DNA of 23,198 bases from an uncultured Oscillospiraceae bacterium (GTDB lineage Bacteria; Bacillota; Clostridia; Oscillospirales; Acutalibacteraceae): positions 1 through 23,198 of the forward strand of contig UQSH01000025.1 of NCBI GenBank assembly GCA_900543795.1, given 5' to 3'. Below the pieces are notes generated by a model. The model had not been told where the DNA came from. It ran no database searches and saw nothing but the letters and a program-made list of their open reading frames with translations. Below are positions 1 through 7,725 of this stretch, one piece after another. The stretch's first letter is position 1. Every line of letters begins with the position of its first letter. The translations under genes and the position numbers were made by a program.

Positions 1-16
1 AAGGAACTAAAAAAAG

Positions 17-47
17 AAACAACAACTAGTATTTCTAGCTGTTGTTT
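17..47. terminator. Bidirectional terminator-like hairpin at left edge
   Basis: Arms 17-29 (AAACAACAACTAG) and 35-47 (CTAGCTGTTGTTT) pair around the 5-base loop TATTT. A T-run follows on the plus side (45-50), and on the minus strand the stem is followed by CTTTTTTTAG. The one imperfect position is an A/C mismatch in plus-strand RNA but a G-U wobble in minus-strand RNA, so the minus-direction stem is slightly better. It could end a gene lying left of the window or a leftward transcript. Confidence 0.6.
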
Positions 48-72
48 TTTAATAGTTATTTTGTAAGGCCAT

Positions 73-122
73 CCCCCTAAAGTTGACCCCCAAAGTAGCC
101 CCCTAAAGTTGTGACCCCTAAA
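73..122. repeat. Four imperfect C-rich short tandem repeats
   Basis: Four related units begin at 73 (CCCCCTAAAGTTG), 87 (CCCCCAAAGTAG), 99 (CCCCCTAAAGTTGTG) and 115 (CCCCTAAA), spaced 14, 12 and 16 bases apart. The C-runs stand out in an otherwise AT-rich leader. Iterated short motifs of this kind are typical of transposase-binding ends (IS21-family ends, for example, carry repeated sites) or of a regulator's operator array. No transposase gene lies in the window, so the element-end reading is an inference. Confidence 0.5.
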
Positions 123-153
123 TTATTTGAATAGCCTTTTGTCCAGATATTTT

Positions 154-182
154 TTTACTTTATTTTTATTAATATATATGAT
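154..182 (+). promoter_or_regulatory. Possible sigma-A promoter for the first gene
   Basis: TTTACT at 154-159 and TATGAT at 177-182 are separated by 17 bases. Transcription would begin near 189-190, just before a weak GGTG ribosome site at 194-197 and the TTG start at 205. The region is very AT-rich, so a match by chance is quite possible; an alternative -10, TATAAT at 185-190, would leave almost no leader. Confidence 0.3.
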
Positions 183-204
183 ATTATAATAATGGTGATT
201 TATA

Positions 205-1560
205 TTGACCTTAAAAAAGAACGATGAAATAATCCTGAAAATAGAGTCTGTGTCCTCCGAGGGAAGCGGAGTCGGAAGATATAACGGCTTTGCGGTTTTT
301 GTTCGTAATTCCGTTGCGGGAGACACGGTTTTAGCTCATATAATCAAAGCTTCAGGGAATTATGCCGTTGCCGTAATAAAAGAGATAATAGAGTCTTCGG
401 CAAACAGAATAGAATCCGATTGTCCTGTTTCCGATAAATGCGGCGGCTGCTCGTTAAGGTATATGACCTATGAGCAGGAGCTCCTGTTTAAGAAAAGCTT
501 TGTTGAAGAAAATATCGCAAGAATAGGTCATATTGAATTTAAAGCAGAGGAAATTATAGGTGCCGACAGTATTGATAATTACAGAAATAAGGCGCAGTAT
601 CCTGTCCTTTGCAGCAACGGCTCCTTTTTTGCAGGCTTTTATGCTTATAAAAGCCACCGTATTATTCCCGTTGATTATTGCAGGCTTCAACCAAAGGAGT
701 TTGAAAGGGGAATAAAGGCCTTTGAAAAATGGGCGCTGAAAAATAATATATCCTCATTTGATGAAAAAACAGGCAAGGGAGTCTTGCGCCACATATATTT
801 CCGAAAGGCGTTTGCAACGGGCGAAATAATGGCGTGCGCCGTTGTTAATGCAAATGATATACCCGATAAGGATTATCTTATAAATGAGCTTAAATCGGCT
901 TTTGATAATCTCAAAAGCGTTGTTTTAAATATTAACAGAAAAAACACCAATGTTATTTTAGGCGATGAAACAATAACGCTTTGGGGAAGCGATAAAATAA
1001 CGGATATTCTTCTCGGCAAGCGCTTTGTTATTTCTCCCGAAAGCTTTTATCAGGTTAACCGCAGTCAGTGCGAAAGGCTATATACGGTTGCCGCTGAATT
1101 TGCAAATTTAACCTCGGGCGAAACGCTCCTTGATTTATACTGCGGTGCGGGAACAATCGGCTTAACAATGGCGGATAAGTGTAAAAGGCTTATCGGAATT
1201 GAAATTGTTCGCCGGGCAGTTGAGAATGCAAAGGAAAATGCAAAAATCAATTCAATCAAAAATGCAGAGTTTATATGTGCAGATGCCTTTGAGGGCGCAA
1301 GAATAATAACCGAAAGGGGAATTAAGCCCGATACGGTTATTCTTGATCCTCCCAGAAAGGGTTGCCAAAGGGAGCTTTTCGATTTAATAGAAAGCCTTAA
1401 TATCAAAAAAATCGTCTATGTTTCCTGCAACAGCGCAACGCTTGCAAGAGACCTTGAAATATTAGCCTCAAAGGGCTATAAGCTCAAACGCCTCAAAGCA
1501 ATAGACCTTTTCCCCCGCACTCCGCATATAGAGAGCGTTGCGTTGATTTCAAAAGATTAA
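205..1560 (+). CDS. rlmD: 23S rRNA (uracil-5-)-methyltransferase, RlmD/RlmCD (RumA) family
   Basis: This SAM-dependent enzyme makes 5-methyluridine in 23S rRNA; Gram-positive members may modify both U747 and U1939 (RlmCD), so the exact target cannot be fixed here. The 451-residue protein has the full family layout. An N-terminal TRAM domain (about 1-62) is followed by the four Fe-S cysteines C73, C79, C82 and C159. The methyltransferase domain carries the SFYQVN motif (280-285), the SAM loop DLYCGAGTIG (310-319), the DPPRKGC motif (381-387), the catalytic cysteine C408 in VSCNS and the terminal HIE (E443). Translation starts at a TTG with GGTG at 194-197; no in-frame ATG would keep the TRAM domain. 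It is probably cytoplasmic and constitutive. Residues look intact. Confidence 0.93.
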   Translation: MTLKKNDEIILKIESVSSEGSGVGRYNGFAVFVRNSVAGDTVLAHIIKASGNYAVAVIKEIIESSANRIESDCPVSDKCGGCSLRYMTYEQELLFKKSFVEENIARIGHIEFKAEEIIGADSIDNYRNKAQYPVLCSNGSFFAGFYAYKSHRIIPVDYCRLQPKEFERGIKAFEKWALKNNISSFDEKTGKGVLRHIYFRKAFATGEIMACAVVNANDIPDKDYLINELKSAFDNLKSVVLNINRKNTNVILGDETITLWGSDKITDILLGKRFVISPESFYQVNRSQCERLYTVAAEFANLTSGETLLDLYCGAGTIGLTMADKCKRLIGIEIVRRAVENAKENAKINSIKNAEFICADAFEGARIITERGIKPDTVILDPPRKGCQRELFDLIESLNIKKIVYVSCNSATLARDLEILASKGYKLKRLKAIDLFPRTPHIESVALISKD

Positions 1561-1597
1561 TCATAATTAACGAAAAAAATCGGAAAGGATAAAAGAT

Positions 1598-1864
1598 ATG
1601 AGATTAAATAAAGACATTATGCTTGGTAATATAGACGGTAGAGATTTTGCCGTGCCTACGGGAAAGCTTGCTAAAAGCTTTAACGGAATTATAAACAATA
1701 ACCCAACCGCAAATTTTATTTTTAATCTGCTTAAAACAGAGCAAACGGAGGACAGCATTGTTAAAGCAATGACAGAAAAATACGATGCTCCCGAAGAGGT
1801 TATCAGAGCAGATGTTAAAGAGGTTTTGGAAATAATTCGCAATGCAGGTATTCTTGAAGAGTAA
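1598..1864 (+). CDS. PqqD-like small protein (possible peptide-recognition domain)
   Basis: An 88-residue protein resembling the PqqD fold: an N-terminal beta region (residues 7-20, ending DGRDFAVPTG), a segment like the family's N-x-x-A-x-x-I/L-W-x-L core (NNPTANFIFNLLKTEQTED, 33-51), then an acidic helix typical of PqqD (IRADVKEVLEIIRNAGIL). PqqD proteins and related RiPP recognition elements bind the leader of a precursor peptide and deliver it to a modifying enzyme. Here there is no precursor or radical SAM peptide maturase nearby; the partner is the nucleotidyltransferase-like gene 22 bases downstream. The ATG has a good site (GAAAGGA, 1583-1589). PqqD-like proteins in Firmicutes are often paired with NTP_transf_5 proteins, but the function of that pair is not established to my knowledge. 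Confidence 0.72.
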   Translation: MRLNKDIMLGNIDGRDFAVPTGKLAKSFNGIINNNPTANFIFNLLKTEQTEDSIVKAMTEKYDAPEEVIRADVKEVLEIIRNAGILEE

Positions 1865-1886
1865 ATAAAGAAAAAGGTTTTCATTT

Positions 1887-2987
1887 ATGTTAAATATTAA
1901 AGACGCTGAAACTGAATATCTTTTAACGCTTATGAGATGTGCTTTAAAGGAAGAACAGGTGCCTGCACCGCCCGAAAGCCTTAATTGGAAAAGGCTTATT
2001 CAAATTTCAAAAAAGCAGCAGATTTATTCAATGCTCATTCCCGTTATTGATTTAAAGCTGCTTCCCGAGGAGCAGGCGCAGGAGCTTAACAGCTATTCAA
2101 AAAGCGAGCTTGTCAGAATGATTGCAGTTCAAAATATGCTCGCTTCAATTGAAGAAACGCTGGGCGAAAATAAAATTAAATATATGCTTCTCAAGGGCAG
2201 CGTTATCCGCAATTACTATCCAAAGCAAAGCATGCGCCAAATGACAGATATTGATATTCTTTATGACCCTGCCGAAAGGGAAAGGCTGATATCCCTTATG
2301 AAAGCAAAGGGCTTTTATCTTAAATCGGCAGAAGCAAATTCAGACGATTTCTTCAAAAATCCTTATTATAATTTTGAGTTCCACAGAAATTTGTTTGACG
2401 AAAGAGATGATTTTTGCCCAAATTTTGATTTGTGGAAAAGAGCCGTCCAAAGTGAAGACAGCAGCTGTAAATATCTGATAAATAAAGAGGATTGCTTCAT
2501 TTATTCGCTTTGCCACACATTTGACCATTACTGTGTTTCGGGCTGCGGAATAAGATTTGTTGCCGATATTTATGTTTTGATAAATAAGCTTGATAATCTC
2601 GATTTCGATTATATAAACAAAACCGTTGAGGATTTCGGCTTTGCAGATTTTTGTAAAAATGTTATCGGGCTTTCAAAGGTTATATTTGACGGAAAGGCTC
2701 CAACCACCGAGGAGCAAAATCTTTTTGATTTTATGATAAGCGGCGGAGTTTACGGCAATAATGATTTTTCAAAGGCAATTGAAGAAAGCGGCTCAAAGTT
2801 TAAATATTTAATAAAAAGAATTTTTCCGCCTAAAAGGCAGATGCTTGGAAATTATCCAATGCTTCAAAGGGCTCCGTTTCTTCTTCCGTTTTATTATATT
2901 TTCAGGCTGATTCAAAGAGCGTATTACAATTTCGGCTCAATAAAAAAAGAGCTGAAAAGTTTAAAATCATATCATCCGGAGGATTAA
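1887..2987 (+). CDS. Nucleotidyltransferase-like protein, NTP_transf_5 type
   Basis: A 366-residue protein of the family often labelled uncharacterised nucleotidyltransferase (PF14907-like). The nucleotidyltransferase signature is visible: KGSVIRNYYP (103-112, with G104-S105) followed by the metal-binding D-x-D in TDIDILYDP (D121, D123). A third acidic residue may lie in the EFHRNLFDERDD region. The helical N-terminal part (about 1-95) and the C-terminal half with FDHYCVSGCGIRFVADIYVL fit the family. It follows the PqqD-like gene by 22 bases, and its stop is three bases before the lepA start, so the pair is co-transcribed with lepA. Substrate and target are unknown; a role in modifying a peptide, a sugar or cell-surface material would be speculation. 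Confidence 0.72.
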   Translation: MLNIKDAETEYLLTLMRCALKEEQVPAPPESLNWKRLIQISKKQQIYSMLIPVIDLKLLPEEQAQELNSYSKSELVRMIAVQNMLASIEETLGENKIKYMLLKGSVIRNYYPKQSMRQMTDIDILYDPAERERLISLMKAKGFYLKSAEANSDDFFKNPYYNFEFHRNLFDERDDFCPNFDLWKRAVQSEDSSCKYLINKEDCFIYSLCHTFDHYCVSGCGIRFVADIYVLINKLDNLDFDYINKTVEDFGFADFCKNVIGLSKVIFDGKAPTTEEQNLFDFMISGGVYGNNDFSKAIEESGSKFKYLIKRIFPPKRQMLGNYPMLQRAPFLLPFYYIFRLIQRAYYNFGSIKKELKSLKSYHPED

Positions 2988-2990
2988 ATC

Positions 2991-4808
2991 TTGTCTGTTA
3001 ATAAAGACCATATAAGAAATTTTTCAATAATTGCACATATAGACCACGGCAAATCAACTCTTGCAGACAGGCTTCTTGAATTAACGCAGTCTGTTGAAAA
3101 GCGAGATATGCAGGAGCAGATTTTGGACGATATGGACCTTGAAAGAGAAAGAGGAATAACCATCAAGGCTCACGCCGTTACGCTTAATTACAAAGCAAAA
3201 AACGGTGAGGATTATGTTTTTAATCTTATAGACACTCCCGGTCATGTTGACTTTAATTATGAGGTTTCCCGTTCCCTTGCCGCCTGTGAGGGTGCAATAC
3301 TTATTGTTGACGCTTCGCAGGGCGTTGAGGCGCAAACCCTTGCAAACACATATCTTGCGCTTGACCACGACCTTGATATTCTTCCGGTTATAAACAAAAT
3401 TGATTTGCCTGCGGCAGAACCGGACAGAGTTGCTGACGAGGTTGAGGATGTTATCGGAATACCATGCCTTGACGCTCCCCGTGTTTCTGCAAAAACGGGC
3501 GAAAATGTTGAAGATGTTCTTGAATATATAGTAAACGAGGTCAGGGCTCCGCAGGGAGACGATGATAAGCCTCTTAAAGCGCTTATATTTGATTCCGTTT
3601 ATGATTCATACAGAGGCGTTATCGTTTATGTTCGTATTATGGACGGAAAAATCAAAGCGGGCGACACAATGCGTATGATGGCAACAGGAGCGGAGTTTAC
3701 CGTTGTTGAGGTTGGCTATATGCGTGCAACCTCGCTTGAAAAGGCAAAGGAATTAACTGCGGGAGAGGTTGGATATATAACCGCTTCAATTAAAACCGTT
3801 CACGATGCCCATGTGGGCGACACGGTAACAACTGCCGAAAATCCTGCCGAGGAGCCCTTGCCCGGCTACCGTAAGGTTAACCCAATGGTTTTCTGCGGAG
3901 TTTATCCTGCCGACGGTGCAGATTACGAGGCATTGCGTGATGCTCTTGAAAAGCTTCAGTTAAACGACGCCTCTCTTTCCTATGAGCCTGAAACCTCGGG
4001 TGCGCTCGGCTTTGGGTTTAGGTGTGGCTTTCTTGGGCTGCTTCATCTTGAGATTATTCAGGAACGCCTTGAAAGAGAATATAATCTTGACCTTGTAACA
4101 ACCGTTCCGAGTGTTGTGTATAAAATTCATTTAACAGACGGAACATTGGTAGAAATAGATAATCCCACCAATTATCCCGATCCGGCAAATATTGATTACT
4201 GCGAGGAGCCGTTTTGCAATGCAAATATTTATGCTCCAAGTGAATTTGTGGGAGCAATTATGGATATGTGTCAGGAAAGACGGGGCATTTTCAAAACAAT
4301 GACCTATATCACGCCTGACAGAGTAGATATAAGCTATGAGCTTCCGCTTAATGAAATAATTTACGATTTCTTCGATGTTCTTAAATCAAGAACAAGGGGC
4401 TATGCCTCCTTTGATTACGAGATAGCCGAATACCGCCAAAGCAAGCTTGTTAAGGTTGATGTTTTGCTAAACGGAGATGTTATAGACGCTCTTTCGTTTA
4501 TTATCCATTCAGATAAGGCTTATCCAAGAGCAAGGCGAATTGCCGAAAAGCTTAAGGAGCATATTCCACGCCACCTTTTTGAAATACCGATTCAGGTTGC
4601 AATCGGCGGTAAGGTTATCGCAAGAGAAACTGTTAAGGCTCTGCGCAAGGATGTTCTTGCAAAGTGCTATGGCGGAGATGTTACCCGAAAGAAAAAGCTT
4701 CTTGAAAAGCAAAAGGAGGGTAAAAAGCGTATGCGTCGCTTCGGCTCCGTAGAGGTTCCGCAGGAGGCGTTTATGGCGGTGCTTAAGCTCTCCTCCGATG
4801 ATGAATAA
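2991..4808 (+). CDS. lepA: Elongation factor 4 (LepA) GTPase
   Basis: LepA/EF4 is a ribosome-associated translational GTPase linked to back-translocation and to initiation or ribosome assembly. The 605-residue length is usual for the family. The G domain has AHIDHGKST (P-loop, 15-23), switch I ERERGITIKAHAV, DTPGH, NKID and the SAK-type motif (VSAKTG). Domain II, the EF-G-like domains III and V and the LepA-specific C-terminal domain ending near EAFMAVLKLS follow in order. The start is TTG at 2991, supported by GGAGG at 2978-2982, which lies inside the end of the preceding gene. It is the anchor housekeeping gene of this operon. Confidence 0.97.
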   Translation: MSVNKDHIRNFSIIAHIDHGKSTLADRLLELTQSVEKRDMQEQILDDMDLERERGITIKAHAVTLNYKAKNGEDYVFNLIDTPGHVDFNYEVSRSLAACEGAILIVDASQGVEAQTLANTYLALDHDLDILPVINKIDLPAAEPDRVADEVEDVIGIPCLDAPRVSAKTGENVEDVLEYIVNEVRAPQGDDDKPLKALIFDSVYDSYRGVIVYVRIMDGKIKAGDTMRMMATGAEFTVVEVGYMRATSLEKAKELTAGEVGYITASIKTVHDAHVGDTVTTAENPAEEPLPGYRKVNPMVFCGVYPADGADYEALRDALEKLQLNDASLSYEPETSGALGFGFRCGFLGLLHLEIIQERLEREYNLDLVTTVPSVVYKIHLTDGTLVEIDNPTNYPDPANIDYCEEPFCNANIYAPSEFVGAIMDMCQERRGIFKTMTYITPDRVDISYELPLNEIIYDFFDVLKSRTRGYASFDYEIAEYRQSKLVKVDVLLNGDVIDALSFIIHSDKAYPRARRIAEKLKEHIPRHLFEIPIQVAIGGKVIARETVKALRKDVLAKCYGGDVTRKKKLLEKQKEGKKRMRRFGSVEVPQEAFMAVLKLSSDDE

Positions 4809-4831
4809 TAATTAAAAAAACAGGTTTGTGT

Positions 4832-5563
4832 ATGCAGAATTTAGAACGCCTTTCAGATGATATTTATATTGAAGTAACAAAGGAGCACACCTTTGGAACA
4901 GATGCGTTGTTGCTCTCTTATTTCGCTAAGCCGAAAATCAAGGATTCGGCTCTTGATATGGGAACAGGCTGCGGAATAATTCCGTTTTTGTGGCTTCGCA
5001 AGGCTCCTCCGCATAAGCTTCATTGCCTTGATATTCAGCAAAATGCCTATGAGCAGGTTTGCAGAAGCATTGAAAGGAACAATCTTAAAGAAAAAATAAC
5101 GCCGCATTGCTGTGATTTGCGTGAAATTCAAAATGAATTTTCGGCAGAGGAATTTACACTTGTAACTATGAATCCTCCGTATAAGCCTATCGGCACAGGA
5201 TTTGAATCTCTTGACGAAAGTGCAAAAATAGCACGCCATGAAATTTGCTGTTCAATTGAAGATGCGGTTAAGGCGGCGGCGTATCTTCTCAATTACGGCG
5301 GAAGATTTTGTATGTGCCACCGTCCCGAAAGACTTGTTGATGCTCTTGATATTATGAGGAAATACAGATTAGAGCCCAAAAGGCTTCGATTTGTTTGCGA
5401 TAAGTCGGGCGAGGAGCCGTTTTTGTTTCTTGTTGAGGGCAAGAAAAACGCAAAGCCGTTTCTGCGTGTTGAGCCGCTTCTTGTTATAAAAAAGGAAAAC
5501 GGAAAATTCACTGATGAAATGTTAAAGGTTTACGGCTCTTATGCCGATGGGTACGATAAATGA
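4832..5563 (+). CDS. tRNA1(Val) A37 N6-methyltransferase family (YabB/TrmN6-like)
   Basis: A Rossmann-fold SAM-dependent methyltransferase of the TrmN6 (YfiC)/YabB family, acting on the exocyclic N6 of adenine, probably in tRNA. It has an N-terminal FGTDALLLSYFA segment, the SAM loop DMGTGCGIIP (42-51) and the N6-adenine catalytic motif NPPY (114-117). The usual length is about 245; this is 243 residues from the ATG at 4832. An upstream in-frame TTG at 4826 lies one base after the AGG at 4822-4824, too close to be used, so the ATG is preferred. The last four bases overlap the rsmI start (ATGA), reproducing the yabB-rsmI linkage known from Bacillus, here without yazA between them. Confidence 0.85.
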   Translation: MQNLERLSDDIYIEVTKEHTFGTDALLLSYFAKPKIKDSALDMGTGCGIIPFLWLRKAPPHKLHCLDIQQNAYEQVCRSIERNNLKEKITPHCCDLREIQNEFSAEEFTLVTMNPPYKPIGTGFESLDESAKIARHEICCSIEDAVKAAAYLLNYGGRFCMCHRPERLVDALDIMRKYRLEPKRLRFVCDKSGEEPFLFLVEGKKNAKPFLRVEPLLVIKKENGKFTDEMLKVYGSYADGYDK

Positions 5564-6378
5564 ACGGAAAATTATATGTTGTCGGAACTCCGATAGGCAA
5601 TCTCGGCGACTTTTCTCCGAGGGCGGTTGAAACGCTTGAAAGCGTTGATTTCATCGCGGCGGAGGACACACGGGTAACCTTGAAAATTTTAAACCGCTTC
5701 GGAATAAAAAAGGAAATGGTCAGCTATTATGAGCACAACAAGCGAGAGCGAGGAGAGATTATCTGTTCTCGCATTTTGAACGGAGAAAGCTGCGCAATAG
5801 TAACAGATGCGGGTATGCCCGCAATTTCCGATCCCGGCGAGGATTTGGTTAAGCTCTGCTATGAGCTTGGAATAGAGGTTGCTTCCGTTCCGGGACCGAC
5901 TGCCTTTGCAACTGCGCTTGCAATTTCAGGAATGGAAACCGGAAGATTTACCTTTGAGGGCTTTTTGAGTGTTTCAAAAAAATCACGCTTTGAGCATCTT
6001 GAAGAAATTAAGGATGAAAAGCGAACAATCATTTTTTATGAAGCACCGCACAAGCTTGCAAATACGCTCTCGGATTTATATAAAACCCTTGGCAACAGAA
6101 AAATTGCAATTGTGCGTGAGCTGACTAAAATTCACGAAGAGGTTATAAAAACAGATTTGAAGCAGGCGAGCGAGCTTTATTCAAACGGCTCTGTTAAAGG
6201 CGAGATAGTCCTCATCATTGAGGGCAAAAAGGAGGAGCCCGATGAAATAACTCTTGAAGACGCTGTTTTAGAAGCAAGAGCTCTTATTGAAAACGGAATG
6301 AGCGTCAACAGAGCCGCAAAGGAAATCGCTTCAAAAACACCGTTTAAAAAAGCGGATATATATAAAGAATTGATATGA
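5560..6378 (+). CDS. rsmI: 16S rRNA C1402 2'-O-methyltransferase RsmI
   Basis: RsmI 2'-O-methylates C1402 of 16S rRNA, helping shape the ribosomal P site. The 272-residue protein carries the tetrapyrrole-methylase-fold signatures of the family: GTPIGNLGD (9-17) near the N terminus, EDTR, TDAGMPAISDPG in the SAM-binding region, VPGPTAF, and IIFYEAPHK. The C-terminal helical tail (ALIENGMSVNRAAKEIA) is also typical. It overlaps the preceding methyltransferase and the following radical SAM gene by four bases each (ATGA), so the three genes are probably translationally coupled. Confidence 0.96.
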   Translation: MNGKLYVVGTPIGNLGDFSPRAVETLESVDFIAAEDTRVTLKILNRFGIKKEMVSYYEHNKRERGEIICSRILNGESCAIVTDAGMPAISDPGEDLVKLCYELGIEVASVPGPTAFATALAISGMETGRFTFEGFLSVSKKSRFEHLEEIKDEKRTIIFYEAPHKLANTLSDLYKTLGNRKIAIVRELTKIHEEVIKTDLKQASELYSNGSVKGEIVLIIEGKKEEPDEITLEDAVLEARALIENGMSVNRAAKEIASKTPFKKADIYKELI

Positions 6379-7244
6379 ATTGCAGCATCTGTCCGAGAAA
6401 ATGCAACGCACAAAGAGAAATCACGCAGGGCTTTTGCCGGGCACCCGAGGGCTTTAAGCTTGCAAGAGCGGCACTTCACTTTTGGGAGGAGCCGTGCATA
6501 AGCGGAAAAGGCGGAAGCGGTGCGGTGTTTTTCAGCGGTTGCAATCTTAAATGTGTATATTGCCAAAATTATGAAATCAGCATAGGGGATAAGGGCACGC
6601 AGATAAGTGATGAAGGGCTTATTGAAATCTTCGAAAGGCTTATTGATGAGGGTGCCGATAACATTAATCTTGTTAATCCAACACATTATGCAATGCGTCT
6701 TTCAGAGGTTTTGTCAAAATGGAAATGCCCCGTTCCCGTCATTTATAATTCAAGCGGCTATGAAAGTGTGGAAACGCTTAAGCTTCTTAACGGTATTGTT
6801 GATATTTATTTGCCTGATTTTAAGTACATAAGAAGTGAAAAGGCGCAAAGATACAGCAGAGCAATGGATTATCCCAATGTTGTTAAAGCCGCTCTTAAAG
6901 AAATGAGGCGTCAACAGCCCGAGGACATATTTGAAAACGGAATGATGAAAAAGGGAATGATTATCCGCCATTTAATTCTTCCGCAAAACACTAATTCCTC
7001 GCTTGAAATTATAGATTATATAAAAGAGCATTTTGAAAACACCTATTTAAGCCTTATGGCTCAGTATGTTCCGTGCGGAAGGCTTGAGCAATTTCCCGAG
7101 CTTCAAAGAAAAATAACAAAAAGGGAATATGAAAAGGTTGTTAATTATGCCTGCCAAAAGGGGCTTCAAAGGGTGTTTGTTCAGGAGCTCGGCTCTGCCG
7201 ATAAAATGTATATCCCTCCGTTTGACCTTAACGGAGTTATATAA
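6375..7244 (+). CDS. Radical SAM protein, PflX-type (PFL-activase-like)
   Basis: A 289-residue radical SAM protein of the COG1313/PflX group, homologous to pyruvate formate-lyase activases but of unproven target. The cluster motif C-x3-C-x2-C is present as GCNLKCVYCQ (C56, C60, C63). Four further cysteines at the N terminus (C3, C6, C10, C21) match the CSICPRKCNA...GFC element common in this family and could bind a second cluster. Conserved stretches include NLVNPTHY, YNSSGYE, YLPDFKY and MAQYVPCG. It overlaps rsmI by four bases. No glycyl radical enzyme lies in the window, so the activase role cannot be supported from context. Confidence 0.88.
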   Translation: MNCSICPRKCNAQREITQGFCRAPEGFKLARAALHFWEEPCISGKGGSGAVFFSGCNLKCVYCQNYEISIGDKGTQISDEGLIEIFERLIDEGADNINLVNPTHYAMRLSEVLSKWKCPVPVIYNSSGYESVETLKLLNGIVDIYLPDFKYIRSEKAQRYSRAMDYPNVVKAALKEMRRQQPEDIFENGMMKKGMIIRHLILPQNTNSSLEIIDYIKEHFENTYLSLMAQYVPCGRLEQFPELQRKITKREYEKVVNYACQKGLQRVFVQELGSADKMYIPPFDLNGVI

Positions 7245-7275
7245 AAAAAATAAGTGTAAAAAAAGGAGAATATCT

Positions 7276-7698
7276 ATGAAAAAGTTTTTAGCAGAATTTA
7301 AGGAGTTTATCTCAAAGGGCAATGTGCTCGACCTTGCAGTCGGCGTTATCATCGGCGGTGCGTTTTCATCAATTGTTACCGCGCTTACCGATAACATTAT
7401 CAAGCCGCTCATCAATTGCATAGGCGGAGCCGATATCCAAGGCAAAATTCATCTTGTTGGCGATAATTACATAGATTACGGCGCATTCATTTCCGCTATA
7501 ATCAATTTTGTAATTATGGCGTTCATCATCTTCCTTATCGTTAAAGCAGTTAACAAGATGATGTCAATCGGCAAAAAGGCAGAGGAGGAGGCACCTGCCG
7601 CTCCAACAACAAAGATTTGCCCGTTTTGCAAAAGCGAAATTGATATTGATGCGGTTAAATGTCCGCATTGCACCTCCGATATTCCCGCCGAGGAATAA
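7276..7698 (+). CDS. mscL: Large-conductance mechanosensitive channel MscL with zinc ribbon
   Basis: MscL is the membrane safety valve that opens under hypo-osmotic shock. The protein begins at the ATG at 7276, with AAAAGGAGAA just before it; the frame is open further upstream into the radical SAM gene, but that extension is not family-like. TM1 (about 16-38) contains NVLDLAVGVIIGGAF and TM2 (about 68-92) contains AFISAIINFVIMAFIIFLIV. The 140-residue length is extended by a C-terminal zinc ribbon: ICPFCKSEI...VKCPHC, cysteines C115, C118, C129, C132. That tail replaces the usual charged helical bundle end. It is probably co-transcribed with neighbours, 31 bases after the radical SAM gene. 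Confidence 0.95.
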   Translation: MKKFLAEFKEFISKGNVLDLAVGVIIGGAFSSIVTALTDNIIKPLINCIGGADIQGKIHLVGDNYIDYGAFISAIINFVIMAFIIFLIVKAVNKMMSIGKKAEEEAPAAPTTKICPFCKSEIDIDAVKCPHCTSDIPAEE

Positions 7699-7725
7699 CG
7701 GATATTTAAGAGAGGGTGAAAATTT

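Noticed and set aside
6177..6686. A 169-codon minus-strand frame over the rsmI and radical SAM junction
   Set aside because: It is antisense to two confidently recognised genes and has no recognisable domain.
7129..7275. Upstream extension of the mscL frame
   Set aside because: It lies within the radical SAM gene and its residues are not MscL-like; the ATG at 7276 has a clear ribosome site and the conserved N terminus.
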